DNA of 64,000 bases from Thalassomonas actiniarum (GTDB lineage Bacteria; Pseudomonadota; Gammaproteobacteria; Enterobacterales; Alteromonadaceae): assembly GCF_000948975.2 (NCBI RefSeq), contig NZ_CP059735.1, positions 124,001 through 188,000 on the forward strand, in the 5' to 3' direction. Under the pieces are notes generated by a model. It was not told where the DNA came from and searched no databases. It saw nothing but the letters and a program-made list of their open reading frames with translations. The position numbers were made by a program, and so were the translations under genes. Below are positions 18,725-28,911 of the stretch, in pieces; the stretch's first letter is position 1; every line of letters begins with the position of its first letter.

Positions 18725-19579
18725 ATGAAAAATTATAATGACAGGGTAGTTTTTGCCCATGTGGCGCAATCGGGCAGTTTTACCGCCGCCGCCAAAGCGC
18801 TTAATCTCACCAAATCCAATGTTAGCCAGCGTATCAGCCGTTTAGAGCAGGAAATAGGTGTCAGGTTGCTGGAGCGCACCACTCGCAGCATTTCTCTCAC
18901 CGAAGCGGGCCGCTTATATTTTGAATATTGCCAGCAAATTATTCACCAGCTGGCACAAGGGGAAAATAAGATCCTGCAAATGCTGGAAAAGCCCATGGGG
19001 GAGTTGAAAATTACCACTAGCCTTACCCTGGGAGAGCAATTGCTGCGGCCAATTTTGGCTGAGTTTATTTTCAAATTTCCCGAGGTTAAATTAAACATGT
19101 TTTATGATAACCAAAGGCTGGATTTGATCCGTGAGGGCTTTGATGCCGGGATCCGTATAGGTCCCCTTGATGATTCTTCCCTGGTGGCGAAAAAGCTGGG
19201 TATTGCCAGGATTGCGGCTTATGCCTCACCCGAATATATTTCGGCGCATCCCGGGCGCATGGACTTATTGGTGATGGAGGCAAACCGGGAGCGGGTTTAC
19301 CAGGCCTATGGCCATAACAAGAATACCGTGATTAAGGCCAGTGCCAATGAATTGTCTACCATATATGAGTGGACCCTGGCGGGGTTAGGCATAGGGGTAT
19401 TGCCCCATTATATGATCCGGGAAAGTGTCAAAAGCGGTCGTTTGCTCAGGGTATTAACGAACTTCCCCTTGATGGACGGTGAAATTAACCTGGTTTATCC
19501 GAGCCGGGTCGGGGCGACCCCAAAACTCCATGCCTTTATTGATTTTATCCAGCCACGCCTGTCCCAACAGTTATTGTGA
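18725..19579 (+). CDS. LysR-family transcriptional regulator
   Basis: A 284-residue regulator with an N-terminal winged helix (FAHVAQSGSFTAAAKALNLT, SNVSQRISRLEQEIGVRLLERTTRSISLTEAG) and a LysR substrate-binding domain from about residue 90. It is the CrgA/DsdC-like small subtype with a conserved GLGIGVLPHYM C-terminal segment. It has no divergent partner, so the target is not obvious. The neighbouring RCC1-like gene is collinear 144 bp downstream. Confidence 0.88.
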   Translation: MKNYNDRVVFAHVAQSGSFTAAAKALNLTKSNVSQRISRLEQEIGVRLLERTTRSISLTEAGRLYFEYCQQIIHQLAQGENKILQMLEKPMGELKITTSLTLGEQLLRPILAEFIFKFPEVKLNMFYDNQRLDLIREGFDAGIRIGPLDDSSLVAKKLGIARIAAYASPEYISAHPGRMDLLVMEANRERVYQAYGHNKNTVIKASANELSTIYEWTLAGLGIGVLPHYMIRESVKSGRLLRVLTNFPLMDGEINLVYPSRVGATPKLHAFIDFIQPRLSQQLL

Positions 19580-19723
19580 TGATTGCCGATTGTTAACGAG
19601 CATAAACTATGTGTTCACATCTTAGTTATCCAGTTTTTTTCCCGGTGACCGCTATTTAACAAGGTCGGGCCGTTTTTATGAACTTGGCTTTGACGGATAA
19701 CTTTTAAACAAGGATAAAATAAG

Positions 19724-21022
19724 ATGAAGTATAAATCTGGTTTCATGGGAATGGGCGCTAAGGCATTGGCGCTGGTATTACTGGTTGGTGTCGGTAATAG
19801 TGTACTCGCCGCCAATAAGGTCGTGGCCTGGGGAAACAGCCGTTATGGCGGTGATAATAATGCGGTGCAAAATGTGACGGATGTCGAGCACATCTATCAT
19901 ACAGAACTGGCATTTATGGCACTGAAAACCGACGGTACTGTCGTGACCTGGGGCCATGAAAATAATGGCGGAGACTCCAGTGCTGTTGCAGATCAGCTGA
20001 AGAACGTCAAGAGCATTACCACATCTATGGGGGCTGCGGCGGCACTTAAAGCGGACGGCACTGTAGTGACCTGGGGGCCACAATGGTATGGCGGCGACAG
20101 TTCAGCCGTGCAGGAAAAACTCACCGGCGTGAAAAAAATTATCTCCTGTGGCTATGCCTTTGCGGCATTAAAAAGCGACGGCACTGTGGTGACCTGGGGG
20201 ATGGATGACAGTGCGGTGGCAGCGCAGCTCACCAATGTCAGGGAAGTATATGCCTCTGGCGGTGCTTTTGCGGCATTAAAAGCCAACGGCACTGTGGTCA
20301 CCTGGGGGGATAGTAATTATGGCGGCGACAGCAGCGCTGTGAGTGGTGAGTTGAAGTTTATCAAGCATATCTACAGCAACCACCGTACTTTTGCCGCAGA
20401 AAAATATGACGGCAGCCTGGTGACCTGGGGACTGGATTATTACCTGGGGGATACCTCTGGATTGGCTGGCCTTACCAATATCAAACAGGTGGTGGCTAAT
20501 GAAGATGCTTTTGCGGCGCTGACCAGTGATAGTAAGGTGGTGACCTGGGGGTTGGCCCCCAAGGGAGGGGATTTTAGTCAGGTGTCCGGCTATCAGCAAC
20601 ATGTCCGGGCTATTTATCCGTTAACCGGTGGTTTTGCCGGTATTGAACATTACGGCAGCGTCTTCGCCTGGGGCACGGTAACCACGGGTGACTACAGGGA
20701 AAAGAACTTTGTACCTTCGAGTTCGTCGGCGATTGCCGTTAATGTTAATAGCAAGGCGTTTGCCCTGCTGGAAGCCGGTGGCACAGTAAAATCGATGGCA
20801 AAGGCCAATGGCGGCGCCATTACCGAGTTTGATAATGTCATCAGTCTTTCGGCAACCTCTTCAGCATTTGCGGCCATAAAAGCCGATGGCAGTGTTCACA
20901 CCTGGGGTTCCAGCTTTACCGGCGGGGACAGCAGCAGTATTGCCGCGCAGCTGGTGAATGTTAAAACCATAGTGGGCAATAACATGGCCTTTGCTGCCAT
21001 AGTGCTGGATGAGGCTAACTAG
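19724..21022 (+). CDS. Exported protein built from ten RCC1-like ~41-residue repeats
   Basis: A 432-residue protein with an Ala-rich signal peptide (ALALVLLVGVGNSVLA). The rest is about ten tandem units of ~41 residues with consensus FAALKADGTVVTWGxxxYGGDSSAVxxxLxNVKxI. The DGTVVTWG core is strongest in units 2-7. Units 8 and 9 are degenerate (SVFAWG, TVKSMA) and unit 10 recovers (SVHTWG). The pattern resembles RCC1/BLIP-II blades, so a secreted or periplasmic beta-propeller is likely. No enzymatic motif is seen. Shorter period than canonical RCC1 (about 51). Monocistronic with its own terminator. Confidence 0.75.
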   Translation: MKYKSGFMGMGAKALALVLLVGVGNSVLAANKVVAWGNSRYGGDNNAVQNVTDVEHIYHTELAFMALKTDGTVVTWGHENNGGDSSAVADQLKNVKSITTSMGAAAALKADGTVVTWGPQWYGGDSSAVQEKLTGVKKIISCGYAFAALKSDGTVVTWGMDDSAVAAQLTNVREVYASGGAFAALKANGTVVTWGDSNYGGDSSAVSGELKFIKHIYSNHRTFAAEKYDGSLVTWGLDYYLGDTSGLAGLTNIKQVVANEDAFAALTSDSKVVTWGLAPKGGDFSQVSGYQQHVRAIYPLTGGFAGIEHYGSVFAWGTVTTGDYREKNFVPSSSSAIAVNVNSKAFALLEAGGTVKSMAKANGGAITEFDNVISLSATSSAFAAIKADGSVHTWGSSFTGGDSSSIAAQLVNVKTIVGNNMAFAAIVLDEAN

Positions 21023-21068
21023 ACAGTTATCAGCCAGGGAAGAAGGCAATCTTTTCGATAAAGAGTAC

Positions 21069-21101
21069 AGCGGCAGGTGTTGGTATTTGCCGCTTTTTTT
21101 G
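21069..21101 (+). terminator. Intrinsic terminator of the RCC1-like gene
   Basis: AGCGGCA / TGCCGCT stem, 12-nt loop, then a run of seven T, 47 bp after the stop codon. Confidence 0.8.
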
Positions 21102-21164
21102 TTGACCGTTTAGTGAATTTATTATGATTGAAATCAAGTCTTAATTATCTGTTTACGGTGAAAA

Positions 21165-21590
21165 TAATCCACAGGATAAAATATTTATCTGTGTATATTG
21201 TATGCTAATAATGAAGAAATAATCACTATTTACTTAACCAACTGGTCAAACAGTTATGTAAGCCCGTAACGGCTGACTTATGTTTTTTTGTTATTTCAGA
21301 AACGGATTTATTGCTAAAAAATAATTTAATAATTTGCTGGTAATAACAGCGTTATCTGGTAATCTTTAGCTCGCCCGAACTCACTTTGAATGTTTTTTAT
21401 ACAGCTCGGGGCTGAAGCAAATCGGAAGCATTAAGTTTTTATCCACATACAATAAAGAATAATAATTGTGCGGTAAAAGGCTGAACAAACCACCTTTTAT
21501 CAACAAAATCATGCCTTTAATTTATAAATAAACATATCAGTTTTTAATTGATGTGGATTCGCCTGCATCTTTTCAACAAAGTTATCCACA
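21165..21590. promoter_or_regulatory. AT-rich polA upstream spacer with DnaA-box-like sites
   Basis: The 590-bp gap before polA contains no gene. It holds two perfect TTATCCACA DnaA boxes (21439-21447, 21582-21590) and two one-mismatch sites (TAATCCACA at 21165-21173, TTATCAACA at 21497-21505), all on the plus strand. It could be a DnaA-titration or DnaA-regulated polA promoter region. I do not see the 13-mer array expected of oriC. Confidence 0.5.
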
Positions 21591-21691
21591 GATGCCACCT
21601 AGAATATTGAGCTAATTCCCTGCTGCCGGTAGAGACAAGTTCCGGAATATGGCATGCTAGCGTCACTTTTATTTTCAACCGTAAAAAAATC

Positions 21692-24430
21692 ATGACAACG
21701 TCTTCATTATCTCCGCTTATTCTCGTCGATGGCTCCTCGTATTTATTCCGTGCTTATCATGTTCCTTACCTTCAGGCACTGTCGACTGCCGATGGTCAGC
21801 CTACCGGGGCGATTACCGGGGTGCTGAATATGATCAACAGCCTGAAAAAAGACTACCCTCAGGGTAATGTCGTGGTGGTTTTTGATGCCAAAGGAAAAAC
21901 TTTCCGTAATGATCTTTATCCGGAATATAAAGCCAACCGTCCGCCGATGCCGGAAGATTTGCGCTGCCAGATAGCGCCTATCCACGAGATTATCGGCGCC
22001 ATGGGATTGCCTTTATTGGTCATTGAAGGGGTAGAAGCCGATGATGTTATTGGCACCCTGGCGCGCCAGGCCTGTGATCTGGGCATAGAAACGGTGATCT
22101 CCACCGGTGATAAGGATATGGCCCAGCTGGTAAGCCCGAATGTCAGGCTGATCAATACCATGACCAATGTAGAGATGGATGAAGCCGGGGTTGTGGAAAA
22201 ATTCGGGGTGAAACCGGACCGGATCATAGATTATCTGGCGCTGATGGGGGATAAGGTCGATAACATCCCCGGGGTGGAAAAATGCGGCCCGAAAACTGCG
22301 GTTAAGTGGCTGACTGCCTACGACAGTTTAGACGGGGTCATTGCCAATGCCGACCAGGTAAAAGGCAAGGTAGGGGAAAACCTGCGGGCGGCACTGACCC
22401 AGCTGCCGTTATCCTATGAACTGGCCACCATCAAGCTCGATGTCGAGCTGGAGCAGGGGGTTAGCGAGTTACAGCCGAAAGAGGCGGATGTTGAAGCCCT
22501 GACGTCTCTTTATCAAAAATTTGAATTACGCCGTTTGCTTGCGGACCTGACTTCCGGCAAGGGAGCGGGTGACAAAGGTGACGAAGGTGAAGCCGAGGAA
22601 AAAGCCGAACAGCAAGTTGAGGCTGATTACGACATTATTTACGAGCAGGCAGCTTTTGAAGCCTGGCTGAAAGAATTAACGGCAGCGGATTATTTTGCCT
22701 TTGATACCGAAACCACCAGTGTCGATTATATGAAAGCCGAACTGGTTGGTTTGTCTTTTGCGTGTCAGCCGGGTAAAGCTGCCTATGTGCCGTTAAAACA
22801 TGATTATGAAGATGCCCCCGAGCAACTGGATATCGACTATGTGCTCGGTAAATTAAAGCCTTTGCTGGAAGATAAGAATAAAGCCAAACTTGGCCAAAAC
22901 CTGAAATACGATGCCAATGTGCTTTCCCATTATGATATTGAGCTCCAGGGTGTGGCATTTGATACCATGATAGAATCCTATTGTTTAAACAGTGTCGCCA
23001 CCCGCCACAATATGGATGCATTGGCAGAAAAGTACCTGGGTTATAAAACCGTACATTTTGAAGATATTGCCGGTAAAGGGGCCAAGCAGCTGACGTTTAA
23101 CCAGATAGAAATCGAAAAAGCGGGTTTTTATGCCGCCGAAGATGCTGATATTACCTTGCGGTTGCACCAGGCTATTTACCCGCAGTTGGAAAAATCTGCC
23201 AATCAGTTAAGTGTTTATAATGACATTGAATTGCCGCTGATGCCGGTGCTGGCGAAAATGGAGCAGCACGGGGTCTTGATCGATTGTGATCTGCTGGATC
23301 AGCAAAGCCAGAGCTTAGGCAAACGACTGGAAGAGCTGGAAGTGGAAGCCCATAACCTGGCAGGAAAATCCTTTAACCTCGGCTCGCCTAAGCAGTTGCA
23401 GCAAATTTTATTTGAAGAGCTGAAAATCCCGGTGATCAAGAAAACTCCCAAGGGGGCACCTTCTACCGCAGAAGAAGTGTTACAGGAGCTGGCGCTGGAT
23501 TATCCGTTGCCGAAACTTATCCTGGAAAACCGCGGCCTGAGTAAGCTTAAATCTACCTATACCGATAAGTTGCCGTTAATGGTTGCCGGGAAAACCAACC
23601 GGGTGCATACCTCCTATCATCAGGCGGTAGCGGCCACCGGACGTTTGTCTTCCACCGATCCTAACCTGCAGAATATTCCGATCCGCAGTGAAGAAGGGCG
23701 TAAGATCCGCGAGGCCTTTATCGCCCCGCAAGACCATAAAATTGTCGCCATCGATTACTCGCAAATTGAATTGCGTATTATGGCGCACCTGTCCGGTGAT
23801 GCCGGTTTAGTGAGTGCCTTTGCCCAGGGACGTGATGTTCACCGGGCGACGGCGGCAGAAATTTTTGCCGTAGACCTGGATCAGGTTACCGGCGATCAGC
23901 GCCGCAGCGCCAAGGCCATTAACTTTGGTTTGATTTACGGTATGTCGGCATTTGGCTTGTCCAAACAGCTGGATATCGGCCGCCACCAGGCGCAGCAATA
24001 TATGGATAAGTACTTTGAACGTTATCCGGGCGTATTGACCTATATGGAAGATACCCGGGCACAGGCTACCGAGCAGGGTTATGTTGAAACCCTGTTTGGC
24101 CGTCGCTTGTATCTGCCTGATATCAAATCGAAAAATCAGATGCGCAAAAAAGGCGCCGAGCGCGCCGCTATCAATGCTCCTATGCAGGGCACGGCGGCAG
24201 ATATTATCAAGAAAGCGATGTTGGCGGTAGACAGCTGGATCACAGAGCAAAACGATCCGCGCATTAAAATGACGATGCAGGTACACGATGAACTGATTTT
24301 TGAAATTCATCAGGATATCGTTGAAGAAACCACGGCTAAACTGGTGGAGATCATGAATAATGCCGTTGATCTGGATGTACCGTTAATTGCCGAAGCCGGT
24401 ATCGGCGATAACTGGCATCAGGCCCATTAA
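21692..24430 (+). CDS. polA: DNA polymerase I
   Basis: A 912-residue repair and Okazaki-maturation polymerase. The N-terminal 5'-3' exonuclease includes GVEADDVIGTLA and STGDKDMAQLV. An acidic linker is at about 290-310. The 3'-5' exonuclease has the FDTETTS metal site near residue 336, so proofreading should be active. The polymerase domain carries DYSQIELRIMAHLSGD near 687, the RRSAKAINFGLIYGMS O-helix, and VHDELIF near 865. Length matches E. coli Pol I (928). It is followed by its own terminator and then by a small-RNA gene. Confidence 0.97.
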   Translation: MTTSSLSPLILVDGSSYLFRAYHVPYLQALSTADGQPTGAITGVLNMINSLKKDYPQGNVVVVFDAKGKTFRNDLYPEYKANRPPMPEDLRCQIAPIHEIIGAMGLPLLVIEGVEADDVIGTLARQACDLGIETVISTGDKDMAQLVSPNVRLINTMTNVEMDEAGVVEKFGVKPDRIIDYLALMGDKVDNIPGVEKCGPKTAVKWLTAYDSLDGVIANADQVKGKVGENLRAALTQLPLSYELATIKLDVELEQGVSELQPKEADVEALTSLYQKFELRRLLADLTSGKGAGDKGDEGEAEEKAEQQVEADYDIIYEQAAFEAWLKELTAADYFAFDTETTSVDYMKAELVGLSFACQPGKAAYVPLKHDYEDAPEQLDIDYVLGKLKPLLEDKNKAKLGQNLKYDANVLSHYDIELQGVAFDTMIESYCLNSVATRHNMDALAEKYLGYKTVHFEDIAGKGAKQLTFNQIEIEKAGFYAAEDADITLRLHQAIYPQLEKSANQLSVYNDIELPLMPVLAKMEQHGVLIDCDLLDQQSQSLGKRLEELEVEAHNLAGKSFNLGSPKQLQQILFEELKIPVIKKTPKGAPSTAEEVLQELALDYPLPKLILENRGLSKLKSTYTDKLPLMVAGKTNRVHTSYHQAVAATGRLSSTDPNLQNIPIRSEEGRKIREAFIAPQDHKIVAIDYSQIELRIMAHLSGDAGLVSAFAQGRDVHRATAAEIFAVDLDQVTGDQRRSAKAINFGLIYGMSAFGLSKQLDIGRHQAQQYMDKYFERYPGVLTYMEDTRAQATEQGYVETLFGRRLYLPDIKSKNQMRKKGAERAAINAPMQGTAADIIKKAMLAVDSWITEQNDPRIKMTMQVHDELIFEIHQDIVEETTAKLVEIMNNAVDLDVPLIAEAGIGDNWHQAH

Positions 24431-24574
24431 GTTATCGTTTACTTTCACAGGCAGGCTGGGATTGGAGGCTGTGGATTTCATCGGGACATAAAATATTTTA
24501 TTTTATGTGAAATTATCTTAACAGCTAACGGTTCTTATTAAGTGAACTACCTTTGATCTCTGAAAGTATTTTAC

Positions 24575-24599
24575 AAGCCCCTTTTTGGGGCTTTTTTTA
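24575..24599 (+). terminator. Intrinsic terminator of polA
   Basis: AAGCCCC-TTTTT-GGGGCTT hairpin followed by a T-run, 145 bp beyond the polA stop and upstream of the small-RNA promoter. Confidence 0.85.
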
Positions 24600-24765
24600 T
24601 GCCCAAAATGACGGGGCAGGGCTCTGGCTCCGGACAAATCTTCATTGCTATCACCTGCTTTGGTTGTTTTCTTACAAAAAACATCTCTAAAATCATAGTG
24701 AAGCCCCTGTTTTTCCTGTGTTTGTAATAAAAACACAGAAACTGTAAAAAAATTACATTTTTTGC

Positions 24766-24795
24766 TTTACTTCCTTAGAGTGGTTACTCTATAAT
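24766..24795 (+). promoter_or_regulatory. Promoter and operator-like repeat of small-RNA copy 1
   Basis: -35 TTTACT (24766-24771, or TTACTT one base on), then 17-18 bp, then a perfect -10 TATAAT (24790-24795). An inverted repeat TAGAG-N6-CTCTA (24776-24791) fills the spacer and overlaps the -10. The same layout occurs in copy 2. Confidence 0.75.
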
Positions 24796-24801
24796 GAACT
24801 T

Positions 24802-24891
24802 GTTCCTAACGCGAACGCTTGTTGTAATTTTTTGTATATTCTAGCTTTCCTCATAGCTATAGGCCGATAGTCAGACTGTCGGCTTTTTTTT
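24802..24891 (+). ncRNA. Small RNA copy 1 at the Spot 42/ErsA position downstream of polA
   Basis: Predicted ~90-nt RNA starting 7 nt after a TATAAT box. Elements in order: a GTTC/GAAC hairpin at the 5' end (24802-24816); a conserved unpaired stretch containing TGTTGTAAT and TTTGTATATTC; a TAGCT/AGCTA hairpin (24842-24859) with the pyrimidine-rich loop TTCCTCAT; and a terminator GCCGATAGT/ACTGTCGGC (one T-G pair) with eight T. A homologous copy lies at 33791. Spot 42 and ErsA occupy this locus in other gammaproteobacteria, but the sequence is not recognisably Spot 42. The loop could pair with Shine-Dalgarno regions (inference). Confidence 0.72.
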
Positions 24892-25059
24892 GCCTGAAAT
24901 TTAGCAGAATGTCGTTTAAATGAAAGTTGATGTTTTATTACGAATATTTGGCCGGGTAGGAAAAAGCAGCAATATCAACGCTCTATTGCTGCAATCAATG
25001 GCTTAATAGCGATTGCCGGAAGGGAAGCTTCTTCTGATTTTTCTTTAGTTTTCTTTTGG

Positions 25060-25995
25060 TTATACCTGGTTGTTATTTTGCTCTATTTCTTTTTGTTGTA
25101 GCCATTGCAGCACCCGGGGAAAATGATCATCAACCGCTTCCGCGGCGGTGAGCATATTCAGGTGATCGTAATCGAGTTTATTGCCCGCTTTTTTACTGAG
25201 CAGCTGGTAGCTGGCGTGTTTCAGGCAAGATTCAGACATAAATAATTTAACATCGCTGCGGTGTCCCAGGCTGAAATCGCGGATGGCGGCGAAATAGTGG
25301 ATCGGCGGCAGCACCTGATTTTTAGCGGCCTGGGCGTAATCGAAATTATCGTCGCTGTCACGCCAGTGGTCGTTTTTGACCCAGGAGACACATTGCCTGT
25401 GGGTTTTTAACGTTTCGTTATCGGCGCCGAATTTGAGCTTTTTGGCCGGCAGATAACCAAAAGATTTACTGAGCAGCGGGCTAAAGCGGTTCCAGAAAAA
25501 CTCTATTTTCAACAGGCGTTCGAAATTTTTAACCCGCACCCGGCGTTTACTGCCAAAATAAACGCCGCTGATCACTTTGTCACCCAGATGGGGAAAGCGT
25601 AATAGCATGGCATTGAGGTAAACCCCGCCCCAGGAATGGGCCGCCAGATGTAGCTTAGGTTGCTGGCTGTGTTCAAGGATAAAATCTATGATCGCCGGCA
25701 AGTCATGACAAATGGTCTCGCTCTGGCCATGTAAACTGTGTTTGCCTATTTTAGGCGTGCTTTTGCCTATGCCGCGCAGGTCTGCTACGTATACCTGGTA
25801 ACCCTGTTTGGCCAGATAGCTGCCGAGTCCTTTGCCGCTGGGATGATAAAAGATGCGACCGTCTTCCACCATGCCGTGTACCATCAATACCGGCAGGCCT
25901 TTTTTATCTTGATCTCCGGCGTGGGCTTTATTGATGGACATCAGGTGTAACCGGCTGCCGCAGGGCAGGGGCAGATAAAGAGATTGATATAACAT
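25060..25995 (-). CDS. Alpha/beta-hydrolase fold protein
   Basis: A 311-residue hydrolase with the oxyanion segment LMVHGMVEDG, a nucleophile elbow AHSWGG near residue 145, and a late YDHLNML histidine near residue 278. It has no clear cleavable signal. It resembles lysophospholipase/acylglycerol-lipase-like enzymes, but the substrate cannot be assigned. It lies immediately inside the block flanked by the two small-RNA copies, transcribed toward polA. Confidence 0.78.
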   Translation of the reverse strand: MLYQSLYLPLPCGSRLHLMSINKAHAGDQDKKGLPVLMVHGMVEDGRIFYHPSGKGLGSYLAKQGYQVYVADLRGIGKSTPKIGKHSLHGQSETICHDLPAIIDFILEHSQQPKLHLAAHSWGGVYLNAMLLRFPHLGDKVISGVYFGSKRRVRVKNFERLLKIEFFWNRFSPLLSKSFGYLPAKKLKFGADNETLKTHRQCVSWVKNDHWRDSDDNFDYAQAAKNQVLPPIHYFAAIRDFSLGHRSDVKLFMSESCLKHASYQLLSKKAGNKLDYDHLNMLTAAEAVDDHFPRVLQWLQQKEIEQNNNQV

Positions 25996-26110
25996 AACCG
26001 CGCTTAACAGGATAAAAGTGATGGCATTCTTGGTGCTGTGCTCATGAACAGAACACCAAAGAACAGGTACTACCAGTTACTATACTAATTGCCGTTAAAA
26101 AGCACAATCA

Positions 26111-26142
26111 CCCCTATGCAGGCATTTTGCTCCTGATAGGGG
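26111..26142 (-). terminator. Hairpin after the acidic hypothetical gene
   Basis: On the minus strand CCCCTAT-CAGG pairs with CCTG-C-ATAGGGG. It lies just downstream of the stop at 26170 and is followed only by a weak, delayed T stretch. Confidence 0.5.
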
Positions 26143-26169
26143 CGGCAAGCTTATATCAGCAGGCACCTT

Positions 26170-26625
26170 TTACTTTACCTGCCAGCGTAAATTGTCATTG
26201 AGGAAAACAGTGACCTGGTGATCGCTATTGTCTTCCAGATCTTCCTGGTCGTCATCCCAGCCGTGATAGCTGTGGTTGTTAATGGCGGTCAGGTTGTAGA
26301 CCTGGCTGTCGTAAGGGAAGGTTTCCCCCGGGGCGGCATTTTCTATCATCACGTATTCGTCGTTGTCGTCAAAGTATTCTTTTACTGCGGTCAGCAGATC
26401 CTGCTCTGTGTTGATCTGTTCCAGATTGAGTTCTGTGATGCAGATTTTATCCTTATCCCTGACTTTTATATGTAAGCCCCGGTTATGGGGGCTGTTGAGG
26501 GGGTAGCTGACATCCCGGTTGATATTCACCAGCAGTTCAACATCCTGCGCCTTTATTCGAGTGGGGATAATTGTGGTGGCGTGCACCTTATGGCCGCTAT
26601 CATCAATTTTGTAACCTAGTTCCAT
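26170..26625 (-). CDS. Acidic conserved-looking hypothetical protein
   Basis: A 151-residue soluble protein without signal peptide or membrane segment. It is Asp/Glu/Asn-rich, especially near the C-terminus (GWDDDQEDLEDNSD). I do not recognise a family. It begins 26 bp after the stop of the chemoreceptor gene on the same strand, so the two are probably co-transcribed and it may work with or follow the chemotaxis protein. Confidence 0.6.
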   Translation of the reverse strand: MELGYKIDDSGHKVHATTIIPTRIKAQDVELLVNINRDVSYPLNSPHNRGLHIKVRDKDKICITELNLEQINTEQDLLTAVKEYFDDNDEYVMIENAAPGETFPYDSQVYNLTAINNHSYHGWDDDQEDLEDNSDHQVTVFLNDNLRWQVK

Positions 26626-26651
26626 GGTTGAGCTCCTTTTTAGTATACTGC

Positions 26652-28628
26652 TTATACTTTAAAGGCTCCTGTAACATCCTGCAACGTGGTAGCCAGTTGC
26701 GCCTGTTCTATTGCCGTGGCGGCAATCTGGCTGGCGCCAGTGGTGGAGGCCATAGATTTTTGCTCAATATTGACAATACTTTTCGCCACATCCTGGCTGA
26801 CGGTTGCCTGTTCTTCAACTGAAAAGGCAATTTGGTTGATCATTTTAAAAATACCGCTGACAGACTGGCTGATTTCCTTCAGGCTTTGTTCAACTTTCAT
26901 TGAACCTTCAACGGCTTGACTGGCTTTTTCTTTACTGGATTCAATGACACTGAAAGCAGAATCGACATCGGTTTGCAATGAGCCGATAAAGCTTTCTATT
27001 TCTGTGGTGGATTCCTGGGTGCGTTGTGCCAGGGTTCTGACTTCATCGGCAACCACAGCAAAACCACGGCCCTGCTCCCCGGCCCTGGCAGCTTCAATGG
27101 CGGCATTCAGGGCGAGCAGATTGGTTTGTTCTGCCACGGACTTGATTACATCAACCACTTGGGTGATATTAGCGCTGCTTTGATGTAATTGCGTCATTCT
27201 CTCGGTTAAGTGATTGATTTCATTGGCAAGGCTTTCAATTGCCTGGTAAGACTCCTGCACAACTTTGACCCCTTGCTGTGCCTGTTCATTGCTGGCTTTG
27301 GCCGAGTCTGCGGCAAGCTGGGTATTTGAGGCCATTTCATTTGCATTTGAGGATAGTTCTTCGATGGCGGTAGAGATAACCCCGAGTTCGTCTTGCTGCT
27401 CGGCCATGGCGTTTGAATTATGCTCACAGGTGGTCGAGGTTTGTTGTGCGGTGGCGGCCAGGGAGGATGTTGAGGATGAAATTTCTCTGATGGCGGCGGT
27501 AAATTTTCCCAGAGTGAGGTTAAGGTTTGACGATATTTGCCCCAATTCGCTCTTATTAGACAGTTTTGCCTGTACCGTCAGGTCATTGTTGTTCCTGACC
27601 TGGGTCATCACTGATGTCAGGTCAATGACACCAGCGCTTAATTCTTTGATGATGTAGATGCTTATGCCGCCTGCCGATACGAGCAATATGGTGCTGAGTA
27701 AAATATTTAGCAGCATGGATTGTTTGGCGTCATCCTTGACGGTCATGGTTAATGATTTCAGTGAATCGCTGAGCTGAGTTTCAATTTTTTTCAGTTGGCC
27801 GATGCGATTGGTGGACTGGGTAAACCAGTGTTTGGCATCGACATTAAAGGGAGGTGTATTATGTTCGGCAATGGCTCTTAAACGGATAACTTCTTTAACC
27901 GAGGTGTTATCCAATTGTTGTTGGTAAAAGTGTTGATTTTCCGGGTTGGTAAAAGTATTAAAATTATCGAAGTAATTGTTTTGCTCCGAAACCAGGGTAA
28001 TAAACCTTGTTAGCAGGCCGTCAGCAAAGTGGCCACGGGAAAAAGTATTGCTCAGTACCGCACGTTCGACACCGGCCCTTTCTTTTCCTTCTAAAAAGTT
28101 ATAATAAGCAATGGTTTCCCGGGTTACTTCAGGATGAGAGCTGATTTTTGCAATCAGGGGGGAAACACTGATCAAGGTTTTGTTTAAGTTACCAAAAAAA
28201 GCCAGTGTCTCTGAAATCTGAACGGATTGATTATCTATTTTGCGCCTGAGACTGAGCAGCTGCTCAAGCTGATTGGTTATATCTTTGTTTAGCAGGTTAA
28301 CTTGTTTTTGGAATTGGTTGTCTTGCCAATAATTGCTGTGTTGACTCATTTTGGAGTCTGTAACTTTTCTTTGTTGCTTGAGCTCAGTGGCGAAGCGCTT
28401 TCCCTGTGAACCGAGAAAGACTGCAGACATACCGCGTTCTTTTTGCAGTTCATGCACCAGTTCACTGTAAACCACGGAAAGTTGTGTCAGCCGGGTCAGT
28501 TGTGAAGCTTCATTTGTGGTGGCGGCGCTTTGGATGATGGAGGAAAGGCTAAACCATAAAAAACCCAGTAAAGGTAAGGTTAGCAACATGATAATTTTGA
28601 GCTTAAAAGAAATGTCGGAAAACTTCAT
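26652..28628 (-). CDS. Methyl-accepting chemotaxis protein with NIT sensor domain
   Basis: A 658-residue inner-membrane chemoreceptor. TM1 is at about 12-31 and TM2 at about 305-328. Between them is a helical NIT (nitrate/nitrite-sensing) domain with the typical [19 protein letters not shown] opening. HAMP follows TM2, and the methyl-accepting coiled coil contains the CheA/CheW-binding hairpin ([20 protein letters not shown], then [10 protein letters not shown]). The ligand is inferred to be a nitrogen oxyanion or related small molecule from the NIT family; this is not certain. Confidence 0.9.
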   Translation of the reverse strand: MKFSDISFKLKIIMLLTLPLLGFLWFSLSSIIQSAATTNEASQLTRLTQLSVVYSELVHELQKERGMSAVFLGSQGKRFATELKQQRKVTDSKMSQHSNYWQDNQFQKQVNLLNKDITNQLEQLLSLRRKIDNQSVQISETLAFFGNLNKTLISVSPLIAKISSHPEVTRETIAYYNFLEGKERAGVERAVLSNTFSRGHFADGLLTRFITLVSEQNNYFDNFNTFTNPENQHFYQQQLDNTSVKEVIRLRAIAEHNTPPFNVDAKHWFTQSTNRIGQLKKIETQLSDSLKSLTMTVKDDAKQSMLLNILLSTILLVSAGGISIYIIKELSAGVIDLTSVMTQVRNNNDLTVQAKLSNKSELGQISSNLNLTLGKFTAAIREISSSTSSLAATAQQTSTTCEHNSNAMAEQQDELGVISTAIEELSSNANEMASNTQLAADSAKASNEQAQQGVKVVQESYQAIESLANEINHLTERMTQLHQSSANITQVVDVIKSVAEQTNLLALNAAIEAARAGEQGRGFAVVADEVRTLAQRTQESTTEIESFIGSLQTDVDSAFSVIESSKEKASQAVEGSMKVEQSLKEISQSVSGIFKMINQIAFSVEEQATVSQDVAKSIVNIEQKSMASTTGASQIAATAIEQAQLATTLQDVTGAFKV

Positions 28629-28911
28629 ATTGAATCCCTTCTATTTGTTGGTGTCGTCGTTACCTCTTGGCTACATGAGTCGAAAGCCTATCTGATCCAT
28701 GGTAAAGGCAAGTTTAGTTGCTATTTGGCATTTGAGGAAATGAGTTAGCTTGTTCTGATATTCGCTTTATTATGGTTTTTGTTTAACCTACTGAATTTAT
28801 TTGATTTAAGTAGGTGTTAAAAATTTTTATAAAAAAGTTAAAATTATTTAACCCCATTTGCCCCGGCCGTGCGTTTAACTCATAAGCAGGCATAACAACC
28901 GGGGGCCTGCC

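Noticed and set aside
21165-21590. Chromosomal origin (oriC)
   Set aside because: DnaA boxes are too few and dispersed, no repeated AT-rich 13-mers are seen, and no dnaA/mnmG/rsmG neighbours are present.
24802-24891. Direct assignment as Spot 42 (spf)
   Set aside because: The position fits, but the primary sequence does not show the Spot 42 signature regions, so I call it a positional counterpart only.
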